A DNA stretch of 22,409 bases from Salegentibacter sp. GTDB taxonomy: Bacteria > Bacteroidota > Bacteroidia > Flavobacteriales > Flavobacteriaceae. The translations under genes were made by a program, and so were the position numbers. The stretch is taken from contig JAGXIG010000091.1 of the NCBI GenBank assembly GCA_024635815.1, positions 1 through 22,409 of the forward strand, written 5' to 3'. How positions within the stretch are numbered: position 1 is the first letter of the stretch; each line of letters opens with the position of its first letter. This document shows positions 14,106 through 21,855 of this stretch, piece after piece. The notes beneath the pieces were generated by a model that saw only the letters and a list, made by a program, of their open reading frames with translations, was not told the origin of the DNA and searched no databases.

Positions 14106-15623
14106 TTGAAGAAAAAATCTAAAGTATTTCTCGGTTTTGTTATCATATTTATTGTTCTAATTGTTGCCGTAATTGGTGGTAATATGTTTATTGAAGACAA
14201 GATGGAAACCGCCCTGAAAGAAAATTTACAACTGGCTGAATTTGAATACGAAAAACTAAATGCAAGTATTTTAGGCCGAACTGCTTCCTTAAGCAACCCG
14301 GTTTACAGAAAAAGTGGGATGCGAATTTCTGTCGAAGAAATTGAGCTGGATGGGATTGATATTTTTGAATATTTAAGCAATAAAAATATCAGAATTTCTA
14401 CTCTAAGACTTACAAAACCTGAAGTTACAATCTATACTAAAACCGAAAAAGAACAGGATAGCTCTAAAGGTGGAAATTCAAAGGAGTTGGAAATATTATT
14501 TAAATCGGTAGAAATCGTGGATGGCAATTTTAAGATGGCTAAAAACGATTCGGTTAAAGAGGAGCTTTTTGCAAGATTCCCCAAGGTGAATATAACTGAT
14601 GTAAGCGTAGACCAGAAGTCTTTAAAAAATGGACTTCCTTTTAATTATGATCAGCTTCAGGTGACTTCAGATAGTTTGTTTTTAAATCTTAATGATTTAC
14701 ATGATATGTATGTAGAGAAGATGGAGATGAATGGAGGCTCTCTTGTCTTCAGCAATATTAAAATGAAACCACTATACGATAAGCAGGAATTTCAGAAACA
14801 AATTCCTTATGAAAAAGACAGGTTTGATCTAAGCCTGGGAGAATTGGCTCTTAAGTCTTTTAACTGGAGTTTTAAAAACGATTCACTTAGCCTTGAAAGT
14901 GAAAATACCAAAATAACCAATGGCGATATTAAGATATACCGCGATAAACAAGTAAAAGACGATCCTCGCCAAAAACCTATGTACAGTAAAATGATAAGGG
15001 AATTGCCTTTTAAGCTAAAACTGGATACAGTGAGAGTGGAAAATCTCGCTATACAATATGAAGAGCTAGTGAAGTCAAAAAGAGGCCCCGGGAAAGTAAC
15101 TTTTAAAAATCTTAGTGCTAGTATTTACAATATTAGTAATGTGAACATGGAGGCTGAAGATTTCCCGCGAACAGATATCGATGTGCAAACCCAGTTTATG
15201 GGAGAAGCAAATCTTAAAGTAAACTGGAATTTTGATATTTCAAACAAAGCAGATGTTTTTACCATCAATGGACAAATGGATCGAATTTCCAGTGAAGGTA
15301 TTAACCAGTTCATGGAGTCGGCTTTAAATGTAAAAGCGGAAGGGGGAATTAGGGATATGCGATTTAATTTTACGGGAAATAACCAAAATTCTACCGGCGA
15401 TATGAAACTCGTTTATAAAGATTTTAAAGTAGAAGTGCTTCAGAGTGACGGGGAAGAGGAGAATAAGCTGTTTTCTGCCATAGCAAACCTTTTTATAAAC
15501 AACGATGCTACTTCTGCAGAAAAAGAACAGGAAGATATACAAACCGAACGCACCCAAAATAAATCTTTCTGGAATTACCTTTGGAAAAATGTTAGAAATG
15601 GTGCTTTAAAATCTTTTCTTTAG
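14106..15623 (+). CDS. AsmA-like membrane-anchored envelope protein, TTG start
   Basis: This 505-residue protein has one N-terminal membrane anchor (about 7-25: VFLGFVIIFIVLIVAVIGG). A long extracytoplasmic part follows, made of repeated beta strands of the type I-R-I-S-T-L-R-L-T-K-P-E-V-T-I-Y and V-E-I-V-D-G-N-F-K. This layout is typical of AsmA/DUF748-like proteins of the bridge-like lipid transfer type, thought to span or line the periplasm. The family call is from pattern only. The gene starts at TTG 14106: an in-frame TAA lies at 14079-14081, no ATG intervenes, and the next ATG would delete the membrane anchor. The last residues are W-N-Y-L-W-K-N-V-R-N-G-A-L-K. Its stop overlaps the stop of the UspA gene opposite. 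Confidence 0.7.
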   Translation: MKKKSKVFLGFVIIFIVLIVAVIGGNMFIEDKMETALKENLQLAEFEYEKLNASILGRTASLSNPVYRKSGMRISVEEIELDGIDIFEYLSNKNIRISTLRLTKPEVTIYTKTEKEQDSSKGGNSKELEILFKSVEIVDGNFKMAKNDSVKEELFARFPKVNITDVSVDQKSLKNGLPFNYDQLQVTSDSLFLNLNDLHDMYVEKMEMNGGSLVFSNIKMKPLYDKQEFQKQIPYEKDRFDLSLGELALKSFNWSFKNDSLSLESENTKITNGDIKIYRDKQVKDDPRQKPMYSKMIRELPFKLKLDTVRVENLAIQYEELVKSKRGPGKVTFKNLSASIYNISNVNMEAEDFPRTDIDVQTQFMGEANLKVNWNFDISNKADVFTINGQMDRISSEGINQFMESALNVKAEGGIRDMRFNFTGNNQNSTGDMKLVYKDFKVEVLQSDGEEENKLFSAIANLFINNDATSAEKEQEDIQTERTQNKSFWNYLWKNVRNGALKSFL

Positions 15624-16450
15624 ATCTTAAAAGTGACTACCGGCATTTGTGCGTGGTTCACTAAATCTTCGCTTATACTACCGTTAAAAAAATGAGCTAA
15701 ACCTTTGCGTCCATGAGTGCTAATGCCAATTAAAGCTTTATCTTTTTTTCTGGCGAAATTTAAAATCCCCTTTTCTACACTTACATCGTTATAGATATGC
15801 ATTTCGTAATCTTTTATTCCTGTATCTGAAACAAAATATTCTATGCGATCTCTAACTTCGGTGCTGGTAATAAAATTATTAGGGGTGTTGATGAAAAGTA
15901 AGTGAAATTTGGCTTCTATTAATTGTGAAAAATTGTAAGCAGTTTCAAGAGTATGTGTATTACTGGCATCTGCATCTGTGGCAAAAATGAAATTTTCAAC
16001 TTCAAAATTTTGGTGTTCATTTTTAATTACAAGCACAGGTATGGCAGAGGAACGCACCACTTTTTCGGTATTGCTGCCTATAAACATTTCTTTGAACCCG
16101 CTGGCGCCGTGAGATCCCATAATAATAATATCGCAACTGTATTGCTCACTTACTTCCATAATTCCTTCGAATGCCTGGTGAAACATTACGGTTTCATGAA
16201 CTTTAATATCTTTTAAGAAGGGTCTTGCCATTAGTTTGGCAAAACGCTGGTGAGCCAGTTTCATAAAAAAAATAGATTCTGGTAGATTCTGACTACTACC
16301 GCCCCCAACGGGGTCTATAAGCTGCATGGGAAGTTCTAACATATGTAGAAGATAGATCTCGCTATGGTGTTTTTTCGCCAGTTTTGCAGCAATTTTTAGT
16401 GCATGTTCGGCGGTATCAGAGAAGTCGGTTGGAACAAGTATTTTTTTCAT
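15620..16450 (-). CDS. Universal stress protein with two UspA domains
   Basis: This 276-residue cytoplasmic protein is a tandem of two Usp domains (about 1-145 and 150-276). Domain 1 begins M-K-K-I-L-V-P-T-D-F-S-D and has an intact nucleotide-binding signature G-S-H-G-(9)-G-S in GSHGASGFKEMFIGSNT. Domain 2 has S-T-H-G-R-K-G-L-A-H-F-F-N-G-S, where the first Gly of the motif is Ser, so binding there may be weaker. Two-domain Usps are common in Bacteroidota and respond to stress or energy state, but the exact role is unknown. The start is the ATG at 16450; the codon before it is a TTG. Its stop overlaps the AsmA-like gene's stop. Confidence 0.92.
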   Translation of the reverse strand: MKKILVPTDFSDTAEHALKIAAKLAKKHHSEIYLLHMLELPMQLIDPVGGGSSQNLPESIFFMKLAHQRFAKLMARPFLKDIKVHETVMFHQAFEGIMEVSEQYSCDIIIMGSHGASGFKEMFIGSNTEKVVRSSAIPVLVIKNEHQNFEVENFIFATDADASNTHTLETAYNFSQLIEAKFHLLFINTPNNFITSTEVRDRIEYFVSDTGIKDYEMHIYNDVSVEKGILNFARKKDKALIGISTHGRKGLAHFFNGSISEDLVNHAQMPVVTFKI

Positions 16451-16538
16451 CAATTTGTCTAAAAGATTAAAAATGATAGCTTTATTAAAGTTAAGAATAA
16501 AATTTCATTTAGAGTCTGGTTTTCTTTCTCTGAAATTA

Positions 16539-16550
16539 TTATTATATTTG
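16539..16550 (+). promoter_or_regulatory. rimP-nusA-infB promoter core
   Basis: The -7 box TATATTTG (16543-16550) is preceded by TTAT, giving TTATTATATTTG, identical to the 12 bases at the greA promoter (3028-3039). No convincing -33 TTG was found. Initiation should fall near 16557, about 50 bases before the rimP ATG. Confidence 0.7.
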
Positions 16551-16576
16551 CAGCGTTGAAACTAAAAAAGTACAGC

Positions 16577-16602
16577 GAGGGGACATAAAGTCCCCTCTTT
16601 TT
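16577..16602 (+). promoter_or_regulatory. Intrinsic-terminator hairpin in the rimP-nusA leader
   Basis: GAGGGGAC (16577-16584) pairs perfectly with GTCCCCTC (16590-16597) across the loop ATAAA, followed directly by TTTTT (16598-16602). It lies between the promoter and the rimP ATG at 16610, and no plus-strand gene lies upstream for it to end. It is best read as a leader attenuator. The hairpin also ends close enough to the start codon to affect ribosome access. Confidence 0.85.
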
Positions 16603-16609
16603 ATAAGCT

Positions 16610-17071
16610 ATGTTGCAGGATAAAGTAGAAAATTTGTTGAAGGAAGCTTTCCAGGAAAATAATTCACTATTTTTAATAGACCTTAATATCACTAATGACA
16701 ACAAAATTTCTGTTGTAATAGATGGTGATAGTGGTGTTTCTGTTAACGATTGTATTGCGGTAAGCCGTAAAATTGAACACAATCTAGACAGGGAAGAAGA
16801 AGATTTTTCTTTGGAAGTTAGCTCGGCAGGAGTTTCTGAGCCTTTACGTCTGGAACGGCAATATTGGAAAAACCTGGGCAGGAAACTGCAGGTGACTACC
16901 AATAACGAAAAAATTGAAGCAACTTTAACTGAAGTAGATCAGAACGGAATTAAGCTTAACTGGAAAGCCAGAGAGCCAAAACCCGTAGGGAAAGGAAAGC
17001 ATACCGTAGAAAAAGAAGCGGTATTGCCTTATTCTGAAATTACTGACGCTAAAGTTATCATAACATTTTAA
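16610..17071 (+). CDS. rimP: Ribosome maturation factor RimP
   Basis: RimP assists assembly of the 30S ribosomal subunit. The 153-residue product has the N-terminal alpha/beta domain with V-D-DNITN-like strand [28 protein letters not shown] and the conserved S-S-A-G-V-S-E-P-L loop. The C-terminal SH3-like domain includes [12 protein letters not shown] and [12 protein letters not shown]. It is the first gene of the classical rimP-nusA-infB operon, 12 bases before nusA. The leader has a perfect terminator hairpin between promoter and start. Confidence 0.96.
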   Translation: MLQDKVENLLKEAFQENNSLFLIDLNITNDNKISVVIDGDSGVSVNDCIAVSRKIEHNLDREEEDFSLEVSSAGVSEPLRLERQYWKNLGRKLQVTTNNEKIEATLTEVDQNGIKLNWKAREPKPVGKGKHTVEKEAVLPYSEITDAKVIITF

Positions 17072-17083
17072 CCTCAAATTGAT

Positions 17084-18316
17084 ATGGAAAATATCGCCTT
17101 GATTGAGTCATTTTCAGAGTTTAAGGATGACAAATTGATAGATCGTGTTACGCTAATGGCCATCCTGGAGGATGTGTTTAGAAGTGCGTTAAAGAAAAAA
17201 TATGGTGAAGACGATAATTTTGATATTATTGTAAACCCAGATAAAGGAGATTTGGAAATTTGGAGGAACAGGGTTGTTGTAGCCGATGGGGAGGTAGAAG
17301 ATCCCAACCAGGAGATTTCACTTACTGAGGCTAGAAAAATTGAACCCGATTTTGAAGTTGGTGAAGATGTTTCAGAAGAAGTGAAACTTATAGATTTGGG
17401 GCGTCGTGCAATTTTAGCTTTAAGACAAAATCTTATTTCAAAAATTCACGAGCACGATAATACAAACATCTTCAAGCACTTTAAAGAGCTTGAAGGAGAA
17501 ATTTATACTGCAGAAGTTCATCATATTAGACACAGGGCAATTATTTTGTTAGACGACGAAGGGAATGAGATCGTTTTGCCAAAAGATCGCCAGATTCCTT
17601 CAGATTTTTTCAGAAAAGGAGATAACGTAAAGGGAATAATTGAAAGTGTAGAGCTTAAAGGAAATAAGCCTACCATTATTCTTTCACGTACTGCGCCTGT
17701 TTTCCTTGAAAAACTGTTTGAACAGGAGATTCCTGAAGTTTTTGATGGTTTAATTACTATTCAAAAAGTGGTTCGTGTTCCTGGTGAGAAAGCAAAAGTT
17801 GCAGTAGATACTTATGATGATAGAATTGATCCAGTTGGTGCCTGTGTAGGTATGAAGGGTTCAAGAATTCATAGTATTGTTCGTGAATTGGGGAATGAGA
17901 ATATAGATGTGATTAATTTCACCAATAACGACCAGTTATATATTACAAGGGCGTTGAGTCCTGCAAAAATTACATCTATTAAGTTAGATGAAGAAAATAA
18001 AACGGCCGAGGTAATGCTGAAGCCGGAAGAAGTTTCTAAAGCCATTGGCCGTGGAGGTCATAATATTAGGCTTGCCGGGCAGTTAACCGGTTACGAAATA
18101 GACGTTTTCAGAGAAGGAGTAGAAGAGGATGTAGAATTAAAAGAATTCTCTGATGAAATTGAAGACTGGGTAATTAAGGAATTTTCAAGAGTTGGTCTGG
18201 ACACTGCAAAAAGTGTTTTGGAACAGGAATTGGAAGACCTTATTAGACTTACCGATTTAGAAGAAGAAACTATTCGCGAAGTAGTGAAGGTTTTAAGGGA
18301 AGAATTTGAAGAGTAG
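17084..18316 (+). CDS. nusA: Transcription termination/antitermination factor NusA
   Basis: NusA binds RNA polymerase and nascent RNA, promoting pausing and intrinsic termination. The 410-residue product has an N-terminal RNAP-binding domain (about 1-130, DDVFRSALKKKYGEDDNFDIIVNPDKGDLEIW), an S1 domain (about 135-200), and two KH domains, with DRIDPVGACVGMKGSRI in KH1 and EVSKAIGRGGHNIRLAGQL in KH2. It lacks the C-terminal acidic repeats of the E. coli protein, as is usual outside gammaproteobacteria. It lies 12 bases after rimP. A candidate leader attenuator upstream of rimP could be its own regulatory target. Confidence 0.98.
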   Translation: MENIALIESFSEFKDDKLIDRVTLMAILEDVFRSALKKKYGEDDNFDIIVNPDKGDLEIWRNRVVVADGEVEDPNQEISLTEARKIEPDFEVGEDVSEEVKLIDLGRRAILALRQNLISKIHEHDNTNIFKHFKELEGEIYTAEVHHIRHRAIILLDDEGNEIVLPKDRQIPSDFFRKGDNVKGIIESVELKGNKPTIILSRTAPVFLEKLFEQEIPEVFDGLITIQKVVRVPGEKAKVAVDTYDDRIDPVGACVGMKGSRIHSIVRELGNENIDVINFTNNDQLYITRALSPAKITSIKLDEENKTAEVMLKPEEVSKAIGRGGHNIRLAGQLTGYEIDVFREGVEEDVELKEFSDEIEDWVIKEFSRVGLDTAKSVLEQELEDLIRLTDLEEETIREVVKVLREEFEE

Positions 18317-18371
18317 TAAAAAGCTCATTGAATATAGAATAATTAAAAGAGATTAATTTAGAGGGCAATTT

Positions 18372-21134
18372 ATGGCTGAAGCAAAAACAATGCGACTAAA
18401 CAAAGTATTACGTGAATTCAATATTTCGTTAGATCGGGCTGTAGAATTTTTAAATTCTAAGGGTCACGATATTGAGGCACGTCCTACTACCAAAATCTCA
18501 TCCGAAGTTTATCAGGTGCTTTCTGATGAATTTGAGACCGACAAGTCTAAAAAAGTCGAGTCTAAAGAGGTTGGTGAAGAAAAGAGAAAGGAGAAGGAGG
18601 AATTGCGTTTAGCAAGGGAAAGAGAGCTTGAAGAAAAGCGTAAAGCCGAGGAGAAAAAGGAGAGTGAAAGACGCAAGGAAGAAGAAGCAATTTCTTCCAG
18701 AGCTAAATTAGCCGGTCCTAAGAAAGTAGGTAAAATAGATCTGGATAAAAAGCCGGAGAAAAAAGCCGAAATAGAAGAGGAAAAACCAGAGCCATCGCAA
18801 CCTGAACAGCCCGTGGAAGCCAAAAAGCCTGAAGCCAAAGAAGAAAAGCCTGAATCTCAAGAGCCTAAAGAGGAAGCACCTTCTAAAGAAGAGAAGAAGC
18901 CTGAAGAAGTCTCTAAAGAGGAAGAAGCCCCTGCCGCTACGGAAGAAGAGCCTAAAGATCCTGAGTCTATGACTCACAAAACAAATTATACCAAGCTTAA
19001 CGGCCCTAACTTTACCGGAAAGAAAATTGACCTTTCTCAATTTAAAAAACCGGAAAAGAAGAAAGACGTAAAGAAAGCTGCCGATGAGAAGAAGGAGCTG
19101 GAAAAACGTAAAAAGCGCCGTCGTAGAATTAGTAAAGATGTGAAGCCTGGAGCTTCAAATCAGGGAGCTGGTGGAGCTGGGAAGAAAAATGTAAGAAAAA
19201 GAGCTAAACCACTTACCAAAGAAGAACCTAGCGAAGAAGAAGTTCAAAAGCAGGTTCGTGAAACCCTAGAAAAACTTCAGGGTAAATCTGGTAAAGGAAA
19301 AGGAGCTAAATATAGAAGAGATAAAAGAGATCAGCACCGTCAACGTTCAGAAGATGATATTGCACAGCAGGAAACTGATAGTAAAATCCTTAAAGTTACA
19401 GAATTTGTAACCGTAAGTGAAGTTGCTACAATGATGGATGTGCCGGTAACGAAAGTAATTTCGGCCTGTATGTCTCTTGGAATGATGGTAACAATGAACC
19501 AGCGTTTAGATGCTGAAACACTATCTATTGTTGCAGATGAATTTGGATATGAGGTAGATTTTGTAACTGCAGATATTGAAGAAACTGTAGATGAAATTCC
19601 TGAAAATCCGGAAGATCTTGAAGATAGAGCACCAATTGTAACCGTAATGGGTCACGTAGACCACGGTAAAACATCTTTGCTAGATTATATTCGTAAAGAG
19701 AATGTAATTGCCGGCGAAAGTGGGGGTATAACCCAGCATATTGGAGCTTATAGTGTAAAACTTAAGAATGGTCAAAGAATGACCTTCCTGGATACTCCTG
19801 GTCACGAAGCCTTTACGGCGATGCGTGCTCGTGGAGCTCAGGTTACAGATATTGCGATTATTGTAATCGCTGCAGATGATGATGTGATGCCGCAAACCAA
19901 AGAGGCTATTTCTCACGCCCAGGCTGCAGGAGTACCAATAGTATTTGCTATTAACAAATCTGATTTGCCAACCGCAAATCCAGAGAAAATTAAAGAAAAA
20001 CTTGCAGGTATGAACTTGCTTGTAGAAGACTGGGGTGGTAAAGTTCAGTCTCACGATATATCAGCTAAAACAGGATTAGGAGTTGAAGAACTTCTTGAGA
20101 AAGTTTTACTTGAATCTGAAATTCTTGAATTAAAAGCTAATCCTTCTAAAGTAGCTACGGGTACAGTTGTGGAAGCCTTCCTTGATAAAGGTAGAGGTTA
20201 TATTGCGACTATTCTTGTGCAAACCGGAACCTTAAAAATTGGAGATTACGTATTAGCGGGTCGCCATAGTGGTAAGGTGAAGGCGATGCACGATGAAAGG
20301 GGACACGAAGTTAAGGAAGCAGGTCCGGCAACTCCGGTATCTATTCTTGGCCTTGATGGTGCGCCACAAGCGGGTGATAAATTTAAGGTAATGACAGATG
20401 AGCGTGAAGCCAAAGATATTGCGGCTAAACGAACTCAGTTACAACGTGAGCAGAGTGTTAGAACTCAGCGTCACATTACACTGGATGAAATTGGTCGTAG
20501 AATTGCTTTAGGTGACTTTAAAGAACTTAATATTATCCTTAAAGGTGATGTTGATGGTTCGGTAGAAGCATTAACCGATAGTTTCCTTAAATTATCTACT
20601 GAAGAGATTCAGGTTAATATTATTCACAAAGGCGTAGGAGCCATTACTGAAAGTGATGTGTTGCTTGCTTCGGCTTCAGATGCCGTAATTATTGGGTTTA
20701 ACGTACGTCCTGCTGGAAACGCGAGACAGGTTGCCGATAAGGAAGAAATAGATATCAGGACTTATTCGATTATTTACGATGCGATTAATGATCTTAAAGA
20801 TGCGATGGAAGGAATGCTTTCACCAGAGCTGAAAGAAGAGATTACAGGTACTGCAGAGATTAGGGAAACCTTTAAGATCTCTAAGGTTGGAACTATAGCA
20901 GGTTGTATGGTTACCGCTGGTAAGATCTATAGAAGCGCTGGAATTCGTTTAATTCGCGAAGGAGTAGTAGTTTATACCGGAGAACTTGCTTCACTGAAAC
21001 GTTTTAAAGACGATGTGAAAGAAGTTGCTAAAGGTTATGACTGTGGTATCCAGGTGAAGAATTACAACGATATTAAAGAAGGGGATGTGATAGAATCATT
21101 CCGTGAGGTAGAAGTAAAAAAGAAGCTTAAGTAA
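18372..21134 (+). CDS. infB: Translation initiation factor IF-2
   Basis: IF-2 is the GTPase that places initiator tRNA on the 30S subunit and promotes 50S joining. The 920-residue product has an N-terminal IF2_N domain (about 5-52), then a very long Lys/Glu/Pro-rich linker (about 55-330), and a second IF2_N domain (about 337-400). The G domain follows: G1 G427-H-V-D-H-G-K-T434, G3 D474-T-P-G-H478, G4 N528-K-S-D531. C-terminal beta-barrel domains include the initiator tRNA-binding part. The ATG at 18372 is preceded by AGAGGG, a rare Shine-Dalgarno-like stretch for this lineage. It lies 55 bases after nusA and is followed by a strong terminator. Confidence 0.98.
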   Translation: MAEAKTMRLNKVLREFNISLDRAVEFLNSKGHDIEARPTTKISSEVYQVLSDEFETDKSKKVESKEVGEEKRKEKEELRLARERELEEKRKAEEKKESERRKEEEAISSRAKLAGPKKVGKIDLDKKPEKKAEIEEEKPEPSQPEQPVEAKKPEAKEEKPESQEPKEEAPSKEEKKPEEVSKEEEAPAATEEEPKDPESMTHKTNYTKLNGPNFTGKKIDLSQFKKPEKKKDVKKAADEKKELEKRKKRRRRISKDVKPGASNQGAGGAGKKNVRKRAKPLTKEEPSEEEVQKQVRETLEKLQGKSGKGKGAKYRRDKRDQHRQRSEDDIAQQETDSKILKVTEFVTVSEVATMMDVPVTKVISACMSLGMMVTMNQRLDAETLSIVADEFGYEVDFVTADIEETVDEIPENPEDLEDRAPIVTVMGHVDHGKTSLLDYIRKENVIAGESGGITQHIGAYSVKLKNGQRMTFLDTPGHEAFTAMRARGAQVTDIAIIVIAADDDVMPQTKEAISHAQAAGVPIVFAINKSDLPTANPEKIKEKLAGMNLLVEDWGGKVQSHDISAKTGLGVEELLEKVLLESEILELKANPSKVATGTVVEAFLDKGRGYIATILVQTGTLKIGDYVLAGRHSGKVKAMHDERGHEVKEAGPATPVSILGLDGAPQAGDKFKVMTDEREAKDIAAKRTQLQREQSVRTQRHITLDEIGRRIALGDFKELNIILKGDVDGSVEALTDSFLKLSTEEIQVNIIHKGVGAITESDVLLASASDAVIIGFNVRPAGNARQVADKEEIDIRTYSIIYDAINDLKDAMEGMLSPELKEEITGTAEIRETFKISKVGTIAGCMVTAGKIYRSAGIRLIREGVVVYTGELASLKRFKDDVKEVAKGYDCGIQVKNYNDIKEGDVIESFREVEVKKKLK

Positions 21135-21154
21135 TTAAGTTATATATTGAACAT

Positions 21155-21183
21155 AAAAAAGCGGCTTCAGGGCCGCTTTTTTT
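21155..21183. terminator. Bidirectional terminator between infB and the SPOR gene
   Basis: GCGGC (21161-21165) and GCCGC (21172-21176) form the core with a 6-base loop. It is flanked by six A on the left and seven T on the right, so T-runs follow the stem on both strands. It ends infB from the left and the SPOR gene from the right. Confidence 0.93.
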
Positions 21184-21243
21184 ATGCTTCGGTTTTTGAT
21201 AAAATTATTATTTGAGACTTATATTGAATGTTTTGCTAAAAAA

Positions 21244-21633
21244 TTATCTGCGACGGGGTTTTGGAATGAATGCTGAAGGAAAGCTTTCCTTTATTTTTAG
21301 AAGCGCCCTGTCGGCTTCTAAGCGATTTCTAAAATTACCTACCCAAACCTTGTAATTAGGGGCTTCATAGGCAATCAGAGAAGGGTAATCGAATTTCTTT
21401 CGGTAGTCCTTGATAACATCATTGGCTTCGCCGTTATTTCCGTAAAAAAGCTGAATTTTAAATCGGTCTCCAATTTCGTTGTCCTGGCTCATTTCATATT
21501 TTAACTCCAACAGTTTAGATATCTTATCATCTTCACTTATATTTATCTGAGCTTCTTGAGCTGTAAAATTAAGGAATGAAAATCCTGAAATTAAACAGCT
21601 TAAAAGTAGTTTGTTTATGCTTAATTTTCTCAT
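21244..21633 (-). CDS. Exported SPOR-domain protein
   Basis: This 129-residue protein has a signal peptide (about 1-26, ending FTAQE). The C-terminal SPOR domain (about 56-127) has F-K-I-Q-L-F-Y-G-N, an A-N-D-V-I-K-D-Y-R-K-K-F helix and Y-K-V-W-V-G-N-F-R-N-R-L-E-A-D-R-A-L-L-K-I-K-E. SPOR domains bind denuded glycan strands of septal peptidoglycan, so the protein probably acts in the periplasm at division sites. It has its own promoter (21650-21677) and is convergent with infB across the bidirectional terminator. Confidence 0.92.
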   Translation of the reverse strand: MRKLSINKLLLSCLISGFSFLNFTAQEAQINISEDDKISKLLELKYEMSQDNEIGDRFKIQLFYGNNGEANDVIKDYRKKFDYPSLIAYEAPNYKVWVGNFRNRLEADRALLKIKESFPSAFIPKPRRR

Positions 21634-21649
21634 AGTTATTTATTTAAGA

Positions 21650-21677
21650 CAAAAGTATAATTTAATAACTTAAACAA
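21650..21677 (-). promoter_or_regulatory. Promoter for the SPOR gene
   Basis: On the minus strand TACTTTTG (21650-21657) fits TAnnTTTG perfectly, and TTG lies at 21675-21677, a 17-base gap. This is the same spacing as the DUF3098 operon promoter. Confidence 0.7.
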
Positions 21678-21755
21678 GATAAGATTTATTATTTAGAACT
21701 GGTATAAATTACCCATTAACACTTATGTAACATTCCTAAAATCGACTTTAAGTAT

Positions 21756-21763
21756 TACTTTTG
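21756..21763 (+). promoter_or_regulatory. Promoter -7 box for the cytochrome c gene
   Basis: TACTTTTG fits TAnnTTTG perfectly; the -33 region is not clear. It would give a leader of about 85 bases to the ATG at 21856. Confidence 0.5.
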
Positions 21764-21855
21764 TTGCCGAATTTAAGGGTGCGGATTGTTAATATTACTG
21801 AGGCTTAAAGCTTTAAAAACCGTACCAAAGTTAAGACGTTAATTCAACTTATAAT

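Noticed and set aside
18512..19040. Minus-strand open frames rich in Ser/Phe/Leu/Arg inside infB
   Set aside because: They are mirror images of the Lys/Glu-rich linker codons of IF-2 on the plus strand, not genes.
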